Origin: DUNY01 sp964520055
Lineage (GTDB): Bacteria > Bacillota > Thermosediminibacteria > Thermosediminibacterales > Tepidanaerobacteraceae
Assembly (NCBI GenBank): GCA_964520055.1
Contig: CAZFME010000118.1
Coordinates: forward strand, 1 to 6,328
Reading direction: 5' to 3'
DNA: 6,328 nucleotides
Shown: positions 1 through 5,272 of the stretch, piece by piece
Numbering within the stretch: position 1 is the stretch's first letter
Layout of the letters: every line of letters begins with the position of its first letter
Made by a program: the position numbers and the translations under genes
Notes under the pieces: model-generated
The model's database searches: none
Told to the model about the DNA's origin: nothing
Seen by the model: the letters and a program-made list of their open reading frames with translations, nothing else

Positions 1-516
1 GCTTATTTGAGCAGTTATTTTTGCACCTTTAAAATCTTGAATGGATGTAGCTTCTGCATACTTTCCTCCTCTTTTAACAACCATAACCAAATCTGATTTA
101 TAGTAATTGGCCGAGAAATCTATGCTTTCTTTGCGCTCCGCCGTAGGTGACATACCTGCGATAATCGCATCAATTTTACCGGAAGTTAATGCGGGCAAAA
201 GACCAGACCATTCAGTTTTGACAATAACCAGTTCTCTTCCCAAGCCATCGGCGATCCTTTTAGCAATTTCTACATCATATCCTGCTGCATATTCGGCACA
301 ACCATCTATTGGCACTGCACCATTGGAATCATCAAGTTGAGTCCAGTTAAACGGCGGATAATCACATTCAAGTCCTACTTTAAATGTTTTACCTTTCGGT
401 GTATCCCCCACCTCCGGTGAATTTGCATTTTGTGAATTGTTACTTGAACCACACCCTGCCAGTAGCAGGATTATTGATAAAAATATTGCTACTGATAGTA
501 ATACTTTTTTGTTCAT
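1..516 (-). CDS. Amino-acid ABC transporter substrate-binding lipoprotein, probably lysine (partial, C-terminus off the window)
   Basis: The first 172 residues of a family 3 (SBP_bac_3) extracellular solute-binding protein, which would capture an amino acid outside the membrane for an ABC importer. Seen: Met-Asn-Lys-Lys start, a hydrophobic signal segment (about residues 5-20) ending in lipobox LAGC with Cys22 as the lipidation site, then a Ser/Asn-rich linker (about 23-37). The mature lobe follows with LECDYPPFNW near 49-58, GYDVEIAKRIADGLG near 79-93, and GKIDAIIAGMSPTAERKESI near 113-132, whose Ser/Thr and Arg usually contact the ligand's alpha-amino and carboxylate groups. The ATG at 516 is preceded by AAGGAG (527-532) with 10 nt spacing. 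The reading frame is open to position 1; permease and ATPase genes are expected further downstream. Lysine specificity is inferred from the lysine riboswitch in its leader, not from binding-site residues. Family certain, substrate likely. Confidence 0.93.
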   Translation of the reverse strand, partial: MNKKVLLSVAIFLSIILLLAGCGSSNNSQNANSPEVGDTPKGKTFKVGLECDYPPFNWTQLDDSNGAVPIDGCAEYAAGYDVEIAKRIADGLGRELVIVKTEWSGLLPALTSGKIDAIIAGMSPTAERKESIDFSANYYKSDLVMVVKRGGKYAEATSIQDFKGAKITAQIS

Positions 517-556
517 TACTAATACACTCCTTTTTTAATTTAAATTAAGGGAAAAA

Positions 557-581
557 GATCCTTCATTTCATTCAGGATGAC
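557..581. repeat. Short palindromic repeat-like element between riboswitch terminator and lipoprotein gene
   Basis: A 25-nt element with inverted arms ATCCT (558-562) and AGGAT (574-578) around an 11-nt loop, flanked by GATC-type and ATGAC ends. It resembles, from memory, the widely dispersed intergenic element of the form ATCCTTCRCTTCRYTCAGGATGAC seen many times per genome in diverse bacteria; here the loop is AT-shifted (TTCATTTCATTC), so it may be a diverged copy. It lies in the transcribed leader after the terminator and before the ribosome binding site. Only one copy is in the window, so its repeat nature cannot be shown here. Confidence 0.45.
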
Positions 582-585
582 AAAT

Positions 586-613
586 AAAAAAGACCCGAGA
601 TGAACTCGGGTCT
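586..613 (-). terminator. Intrinsic terminator of the lysine riboswitch
   Basis: On the minus strand a perfect 9-bp stem AGACCCGAG / CTCGGGTCT (605-613 with 591-599) closes a 5-nt loop and is followed directly by a U-tract (TTTTT, 590-586, then ATTT). It lies about 40 nt after the aptamer and 70 nt before the lipoprotein start codon, the standard position for a transcription-attenuating expression platform. When lysine is abundant this stem should form and stop transcription of the transporter gene. Confidence 0.93.
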
Positions 614-637
614 TAATATCTAGGTTTTACCCAAATT
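603..637 (-). promoter_or_regulatory. Candidate antiterminator of the lysine riboswitch
   Basis: On the minus-strand RNA, AAUUUGGGU (637-629) can form 9 contiguous pairs, including two G-U pairs, with ACCCGAGUU (611-603). The latter overlaps the 5' half of the terminator stem, so the two structures exclude each other. This would be the lysine-free, read-through fold. The left arm does not overlap P1 directly; the similar CAAUUGGG at the 3' end of P1 offers a weaker alternative partner. Pairing was found by eye, without energy calculation. Confidence 0.5.
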
Positions 638-650
638 CCTCCACTCTTCC

Positions 651-839
651 CAATTGAGATAGCTCAACTCAATAAACCGGGATGTTTATTGAGACAGTCC
701 TACAGCTCTTAACTGCAGGCCCAGCAAATAACACGAGAGAATATTATTTGCTTCGGCAACACTTCCTTCTCCCCAGTTTCATCGCTTCACTCTCAAGCTT
801 CACTATGGATTGTTAAGTATTGCGCCTCTACCCCACTTG
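651..839 (-). promoter_or_regulatory. Lysine riboswitch (L box) aptamer
   Basis: The minus-strand RNA carries the conserved lysine-aptamer blocks in order: GGGGUAGAGGCGC at the 5' side, a GGGGAGAAGGAAGUGUUGCC segment followed by GAAGC, then GGCCUGCAG, GGACUGUC and finally GAGCUAUC. Helices visible by eye are P1 (CAAGUGGGGUAG with CUAUCUCAAUUG, one G-A mismatch), an 8-bp GCAAAUAA/UUAUUUGC hairpin (744-751 with 724-731), a 7-bp CCUGCAG/CUGUAGG hairpin (713-719 with 699-705) and a 10-bp CUCAAUAAAC/GUUUAUUGAG hairpin (684-693 with 668-677). This multi-helix junction matches the L box architecture known from Bacillus subtilis lysC. It sits between a promoter and an intrinsic terminator ahead of a solute-binding protein gene, so lysine should switch transporter expression off. 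Confidence 0.95.
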
Positions 840-851
840 TGAAAAGTGAGG
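831..851 (-). promoter_or_regulatory. Upstream hairpin overlapping riboswitch P1
   Basis: Minus-strand CCUCACUU (851-844) pairs over 8 bp (one U-G) with AAGUGGGG (838-831) around loop UUCAC. The right arm is also most of the 5' strand of aptamer helix P1, so this hairpin and P1 cannot coexist in full. It may be a folding intermediate or a competitor that delays P1. A smaller AGGC/GCCU hairpin with a GAA loop lies just before it. Structure predicted by eye only. Confidence 0.4.
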
Positions 852-876
852 CTTCGCCTTCTTGAATTATAATTTA

Positions 877-905
877 AGTTTACAACAACTTCGTATATTT
901 GTCAA
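877..905 (-). promoter_or_regulatory. Sigma-A-type promoter candidate for the lysine-transport leader
   Basis: A perfect -35 box TTGACA (905-900) is followed after 17 nt by TAAACT (882-877), a 4/6 match to TATAAT. The start point would be near 870, giving about 30 nt of leader before the aptamer. A perfect TATAAT (871-866) also lies close by, but it is 28 nt from TTGACA and has no good -35 at the normal distance. Confidence 0.6.
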
Positions 906-1010
906 ACTAATCAAGATTTTACCCTAACTTAAGTGAGAAAATGTTATCTTTGTTCTGTTACATTAAATAACACTTCTAATATTTATGCATTAGACGGTTA
1001 ATCCCGTCCT

Positions 1011-2423
1011 TTACATCCAAATCGTATGAAAAATCCCTTCCTTGTCTATTCTCTCATAGGTATGTGCACCAAAATAATCCCGTTGTGCCTGAATTAAATT
1101 GGCAGGTAATGTATGTGTGCGGTAGGAATCGTAATACGCCAGTGCTGAGCTAAAGGAAGGTACAGGAATTCCGTTTAAGGCTGCTGTGCTTATTACACGG
1201 CGCCAGGCCACTTGGCAGTTTTCTATACTCTGCTTAAAATACGGTGCAAGTAATAGGTTATTTAGATTAGGGTTTTCATCATATGCCTGTTTTATTTTAT
1301 CTAAAAACTGTGCTCTGATTATACAGCCTCCCCTCCAAAGCAGTGCTATATCACCTAGTTTCAAATTCCAATAATATGACTCTGAGGCCTGAGTCATCAG
1401 CTGAAATCCCTGGGCGTAAGAACAGATTTTGGATGCATACAAGGCTTTTCTTATATCTTCTATAAATTGGCTCTTATCACTTTCAAATGATGTAATTGGC
1501 CCTTTTAATACTTTAGATGCTTGGACTCGCTCATCTTTAGCAGCAGACATATATCTTGCAAACACCGCTTCGGCTATGGTAGGTGCTGAGGTTCCAAGGT
1601 CTAAAGCCTCCTGAGATGTCCATTTTCCGGTGCCTTTTTGACCTGCCCTATCAAGTATAACGTCTATTAGAGGCTTACCTGTTTCGTCATCCACTTTCCC
1701 TAAAATATCAGCGGTTATTTCTATCAGATATGAGTTAAGTTCACCTTGATTCCATGTAGCAAAGATTTCTTTCATTTCTAAAGCAGCCATACCAAGCAGC
1801 TCTTTCATAATGAAATAGGCTTCACTGATAAGCTGCATATCACTGTATTCTATACCATTATGAGTCATTTTTACGAAATGACCTGCACCGTCAGGTCCTA
1901 TATAATCACAGCAGGGCACTCCATCAGGTGTCTTTGCAGATATATTCGTGAAAACCTCGGATATTTGCCGCCAGGCGTCCTTTGATCCACCGGGCATGAT
2001 GCTTGGGCCCTTTAGTGCTCCTTCTTCACCACCGGATACTCCTACACCCATGAAGTGTATTCCTTTTTGTTCAAGTTCCTTTGCTCTGCGCATTGTATCT
2101 TTAAAGTACGAGTTACCTCCATCTATGAAAATATCTCCCTCTTCCATCAGAGGTACTAATTGAGCTATTACAGCATCCACTGCGGCTCCGGCTTTGACCA
2201 TTAGCATTATCTTGCGAGGTCTTTTAAGTGTTGCTATCAACTCTCCTAATGAATAAACACCTTTGATACCGCTTTTGTCTTTAGCTGATGTCTCTAGAAA
2301 ATCTTTGGTTTTTTTAGAAGTTCTGTTGTAAACGGAAATTTGATACCCATTTCTTGCTATATTTAGTGCTAGATTTTGGCCCATAACAGCAAGGCCTATC
2401 AGGCCAATATCCGATTTGTTCAT
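1011..2423 (-). CDS. gnd: 6-Phosphogluconate dehydrogenase, decarboxylating
   Basis: Oxidises and decarboxylates 6-phospho-D-gluconate to D-ribulose 5-phosphate in the cytosol, yielding NADPH (or NADH). The 470-residue length fits the long bacterial Gnd form. Seen: N-terminal Rossmann fold with GLAVMG (10-15) and NRT at 33-35, of the type found in NADP-using enzymes; IDGGNS (100-105); SGGEEGA (130-136) and PSIMPGG (140-146) in the substrate site; HFVKMTHNGIEYSD (182-195) with presumed catalytic Lys185, Asn189 and Glu192; ILDRAGQKGTGKWTS (256-270); and RDYFGAHTYER (448-458), whose Arg448 and His454 would bind phosphate across the dimer. Start chosen at the ATG at 2423 because AAGGAT lies 6 nt upstream and the protein then begins just before the Rossmann strand; a GTG at 2462 is in frame but lacks a ribosome site and overlaps the previous gene. 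It lies 26 nt after the LarA-like gene, as last gene of the operon. Coenzyme preference is not settled by sequence alone. Confidence 0.97.
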   Translation of the reverse strand: MNKSDIGLIGLAVMGQNLALNIARNGYQISVYNRTSKKTKDFLETSAKDKSGIKGVYSLGELIATLKRPRKIMLMVKAGAAVDAVIAQLVPLMEEGDIFIDGGNSYFKDTMRRAKELEQKGIHFMGVGVSGGEEGALKGPSIMPGGSKDAWRQISEVFTNISAKTPDGVPCCDYIGPDGAGHFVKMTHNGIEYSDMQLISEAYFIMKELLGMAALEMKEIFATWNQGELNSYLIEITADILGKVDDETGKPLIDVILDRAGQKGTGKWTSQEALDLGTSAPTIAEAVFARYMSAAKDERVQASKVLKGPITSFESDKSQFIEDIRKALYASKICSYAQGFQLMTQASESYYWNLKLGDIALLWRGGCIIRAQFLDKIKQAYDENPNLNNLLLAPYFKQSIENCQVAWRRVISTAALNGIPVPSFSSALAYYDSYRTHTLPANLIQAQRDYFGAHTYERIDKEGIFHTIWM

Positions 2424-2449
2424 ATTATCATCCTTCCTGCTAGGCAAAC

Positions 2450-3718
2450 TTAAAATTTGCACTCATCAGCCCATAATCCAAGTGCCGGATTGCTAATGTA
2501 GAATATTTCTTCACCACTTTCTAGAGTGTTAAATCCGGTTTTTAGCTTACTAGTATCGTATATCTTAAGGATCTCCGTAAGAGGTATATATTCAAAGCCT
2601 ACACCTTGAACTTCTTCTTTTGTTAATTTATCAGTTGCATAAGTAATTTTAAATCTACCATCTGATGAACCATGGATTAAATGAGCTGCGCAAGATAGAT
2701 TGTTCTGAAGGTCTTCGTGTTCACGTGTTAAAGAAAGTATCTTGTTTCTGCCTACATACCCGTATTTTCTTATTAAGCGGTCAATACCTTTATCTTCCCC
2801 AAATTGTCTGACACCAGGGGCTATTATAATCAAATGTCCATCATCCGCTATAGCCATTCGACTTCTGTAAATAGCCTTATTCCCTACCCATGTACTCTTA
2901 AATTCCTCCGTTTCTAGATAAACTACCATTTTTTTAAGGGGCTTTTTCAAAAAGGTTATATTCCTATCTTGACTTAGTTTAACTGCTTCTTCAAAGACTT
3001 TTCTTTCTCTTCCTATAAAAAGTCCTGATAATCGGTTTTTTCCTTGATTTTGTGATATGACGGTAAAAACATACATTAAGGGAATATTTGTTAAAAAGTT
3101 ATTTTCAGCATAATCGTATACCTTGCGGACAGGGGAATGATCTTTCCCCATAAGTCTTTCAAGACCATATACAGCTCCTAAATAATGAGAGCTATTTATC
3201 ATGTGTTTTCCACCACAACCTACAAATATATTTTTATTGTAATTTGCCATACCTACTACTTCATGTGGCACTACCTGGCCAATAGATATAATTAAATCAT
3301 ACTCTGAATTTACCAGCCGGCGATTTACTTCTACATCTATGAAAAAATCTAATAACTCTTCTGAAACTTCCTTTACATAGGTTTCTGGTACTTCCCCTAT
3401 TTTTACAATATCGTTTTTCCAATCATGTACTATAAACCTTTCTTTGGGGATATCTTTACCATACATCTTATCTATTTCCGTATCGGTCATAGGCATGTGT
3501 GTACCAATTGCAGGCATTATATCTACATGGCATGTATCTTTTAACATATCATAATACATTGCAGTTATTTTTCCGGCTTGTGAATGAAATCGGGTAAAGT
3601 CCGGCGGCAATAGTAATACTTTTTTTATTTCTTTATTTAGATTCGATATAGATTTATGTAAAGCATTTTTTATCTGTAAGTCACTTATATTATCGGATTT
3701 TATGATTATATTGTTCAT
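2450..3718 (-). CDS. LarA-superfamily nickel-pincer enzyme, probable D-gluconate 2-epimerase
   Basis: A 422-residue homologue of nickel-dependent lactate racemase LarA (DUF2088 family), which moves hydride at the alpha carbon of 2-hydroxy acids. Seen: DFTR (40-43), GTHMPMT (72-78), HD (98-99), VNRRL (131-135), IGQVVPH (146-152), K162 in MANYNKNIFVG, and SSHY with H178. The spacing His152-Lys162-His178 (10 and 16) equals His174-Lys184-His200 of Lactobacillus plantarum LarA, where the lysine holds the nickel pincer nucleotide, His200 ligates nickel, and His108 (here His74) and His174 are the acid/base pair. The catalytic centre therefore looks complete. It would need LarB, LarC and LarE from elsewhere to make the cofactor. 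The family is known to include D-gluconate 2-epimerases; the flanking gluconokinase-like and gnd genes make gluconate/mannonate the likely pair, but substrate is inferred. The ATG at 3718 is 3 nt after the kinase stop; its GAGG ribosome site (3725-3728) lies inside the kinase's last codons, so the two are probably translationally coupled. Confidence 0.88.
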   Translation of the reverse strand: MNNIIIKSDNISDLQIKNALHKSISNLNKEIKKVLLLPPDFTRFHSQAGKITAMYYDMLKDTCHVDIMPAIGTHMPMTDTEIDKMYGKDIPKERFIVHDWKNDIVKIGEVPETYVKEVSEELLDFFIDVEVNRRLVNSEYDLIISIGQVVPHEVVGMANYNKNIFVGCGGKHMINSSHYLGAVYGLERLMGKDHSPVRKVYDYAENNFLTNIPLMYVFTVISQNQGKNRLSGLFIGRERKVFEEAVKLSQDRNITFLKKPLKKMVVYLETEEFKSTWVGNKAIYRSRMAIADDGHLIIIAPGVRQFGEDKGIDRLIRKYGYVGRNKILSLTREHEDLQNNLSCAAHLIHGSSDGRFKITYATDKLTKEEVQGVGFEYIPLTEILKIYDTSKLKTGFNTLESGEEIFYISNPALGLWADECKF

Positions 3719-3721
3719 TGT

Positions 3722-5170
3722 TCACCTCTTTTCGCTGGTTATCTGGTAGTATTTAAGATATAGCTTATATCTTTTGTTGTAAATGTTACTTATTTTTGCA
3801 TTTGGTGTATATGTTTTGCCATATCCCGGTTCGTATCTTTCTATGTTTTTGATATCACCTATTGCATTAAGGGCCAATACTGCAGCCCCAACTGTAGACA
3901 TGTGTTCCATACCCGATGTGATGATATCACGACCAAAAATATCTGCAGACATTTGGAGCCAGAATGGGGAGTTTTCTATTCCACCGGAAATTCGTATTTC
4001 TTTAGGCTCTCCGGTAATTTGGGTTAATGCTTTATAGCATTGATAAAGGTTAAACAATACACCTTCCAATACTGCATGGAATAAATCGCCGATTTCATGA
4101 TGGCTTTTCAGACCCATAAAGCATGCCTTTCTACTGTCTTGCCAACCTGGGTTTCTTTCACCATATAAAAAGGGTAAGAATACAGGGGCATTTTCTATAT
4201 CTGATTTTGATGCTCTTTCATCTAGTTGTTTATAGTTAAAGCTGCTGTCTTTGTATGCCTTTTTTTTGAGCCACTCCAGGCAATTACCGGCTCCTGATGT
4301 GGCTGCACCGGCCAGCCGCTTTCCATTTAAGGCATAGTAGCACCAAGTGGAAGTGCTTTCAGGTAGTACTGGCTCGTCGTAAGCTAAGCGCAGTGCACCG
4401 CTGGTTCCAACGGATATTGTCATGATGCCTGTTTTTAAAGCTCCTGCTCCCACTTGGTTTAAAGCACCGTCAGCTCCTCCGATAATTACCAGCAGGCCTT
4501 TTTTTAAGCCAAGATATTCAGCCAAACTGTCTTTTAAGGGTGCTGAATATGTGGGTTCATGTAATTCACATAACATTGATCGATTAATACCTGCAAAGCT
4601 TAATATGTCGTCATCCCAGTCTAATGTATGAATATTAAACATCCCTGTGCCGGAAGCGATAGTCTTTGACTCAATGATTTTCCCGGTTAATTGCTCAAAG
4701 ACATATTCCAGCTGTGATGTGATATAAGCTGTTTTTGAAAATATGTGGGGCTGGCTTTCTTTTATATGAATGATTTTCCACAGAGGGTATATGCTGTGGA
4801 TGGCACAACCGGTTTTATTATAAAAATGATTCCAAAGTTTTTCATCTTGCCGATATTTTGCCACCGTTTCGGCAGGGCGGGTATCTGCCCAAGTAAATAT
4901 AGGGGTTATGGGTTTCCTGTGTTTGTCCATTAGTAAAAGGCTATGCCATATGCCGCTAAGACCAATTGCATCGATTTTACATGCATGTGTGTTTAATATT
5001 TCCTTAATTCCCTTTATTATTGAGTTATAAACACCCTCAGCATCTTGAGTTATTATGTCGCTGATGCTTTCATCATATGGGATGCTCACAACTTTCATCA
5101 GACCTTTTTCGCTGGAGTATATCGCCGCCTTTGAAGCGGAAGTACTGGTTTCTAAAGCTAAAATATTCAA
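3722..5170 (-). CDS. gntK: FGGY-family carbohydrate kinase, probable gluconokinase
   Basis: Probably phosphorylates D-gluconate to 6-phosphogluconate with ATP, feeding Gnd two genes downstream. The 482-residue length is typical of FGGY kinases. Seen: N-terminal phosphate loop LALETSTSASKAAIY (4-18), with Glu7 where many family members have Asp; sugar-site segment GLSGIWHS (70-77) and TWADTRP (93-99); GGADGALNQVGAG (231-243) with presumed catalytic base Asp234; second phosphate loop SVGTSGA (253-259); AGAATSGAG (287-295); FLPFLYGERNPGW (331-343); and the C-terminal adenosine motif RISGGIENSPFWLQMSADIFG (about 393-413) ending in STVGAA (425-430). Start is a TTG at 5170: AAGGAG lies 9 nt upstream and no in-frame ATG or GTG is better placed. 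The 102-nt gap before it has no terminator and only poor promoter candidates. Gluconate rather than xylulose or another sugar is inferred from the neighbouring gnd and LarA-like genes and from the clostridial gluconokinase-like N-terminus. Confidence 0.85.
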   Translation of the reverse strand: MNILALETSTSASKAAIYSSEKGLMKVVSIPYDESISDIITQDAEGVYNSIIKGIKEILNTHACKIDAIGLSGIWHSLLLMDKHRKPITPIFTWADTRPAETVAKYRQDEKLWNHFYNKTGCAIHSIYPLWKIIHIKESQPHIFSKTAYITSQLEYVFEQLTGKIIESKTIASGTGMFNIHTLDWDDDILSFAGINRSMLCELHEPTYSAPLKDSLAEYLGLKKGLLVIIGGADGALNQVGAGALKTGIMTISVGTSGALRLAYDEPVLPESTSTWCYYALNGKRLAGAATSGAGNCLEWLKKKAYKDSSFNYKQLDERASKSDIENAPVFLPFLYGERNPGWQDSRKACFMGLKSHHEIGDLFHAVLEGVLFNLYQCYKALTQITGEPKEIRISGGIENSPFWLQMSADIFGRDIITSGMEHMSTVGAAVLALNAIGDIKNIERYEPGYGKTYTPNAKISNIYNKRYKLYLKYYQITSEKR

Positions 5171-5179
5171 TAAATATCG

Positions 5180-5185
5180 CTCCTT
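5180..5185 (-). promoter_or_regulatory. Ribosome binding site that fixes the TTG start of the kinase
   Basis: Minus-strand AAGGAG, 9 nt before TTG at 5170-5168. It is the only purine-rich site near the start of the kinase reading frame, and translation from this TTG begins exactly at the MNILALETST strand expected for FGGY kinases. Confidence 0.85.
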
Positions 5186-5272
5186 GATATTGTGAAGAAT
5201 AATTCTGTAATCCCATATTCGTTTATCAACATATATATAATTATTCTATTATTGCCCCTTTTCTATAATTTC

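Noticed and set aside
107..340. Plus-strand open frames opposite the genes (for example 107-340, 1948-2163, 3783-4037, 5838-6209)
   Set aside because: They lie antisense to well-supported genes, lack ribosome sites and family-like motifs, and have compositions typical of reverse-complement shadows.
937..972. Possible gnd terminator: TGTTAT/ATAACA followed by TTTT on the minus strand
   Set aside because: Only 6 AT-rich pairs around a 19-nt loop with a 4-U tract; too weak to call. The GACGG/CCGTC hairpin at about 993-1008 is also followed by no U-tract.
2444..2460. Hairpin GCAAA...TTTGC across the stop codon of the LarA-like gene
   Set aside because: Short AT-rich 7-bp stem with a 3-nt loop and no following U-tract; not a terminator, and possibly chance.
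2424..2462. N-terminal extension of Gnd from a GTG at 2462 (13 extra residues)
   Set aside because: It has no ribosome site, overlaps the end of the LarA-like gene, and Gnd proteins begin just before the Rossmann strand; ATG 2423 has AAGGAT at 6 nt.
2450..3718. Calling the LarA homologue lactate racemase (larA)
   Set aside because: The catalytic core is shared but the neighbours are gluconate genes, no larB/C/E or lactate genes are present, and substrate-site residues appear to differ.
5171..5272. Internal promoter or catabolite-repression (cre) site before the kinase gene
   Set aside because: TTGATA is present, but no acceptable -10 box lies 16-18 nt away, and no sequence fits the cre consensus (TGWAANCG followed by NTNWCA); the gap is AT-rich and otherwise featureless.
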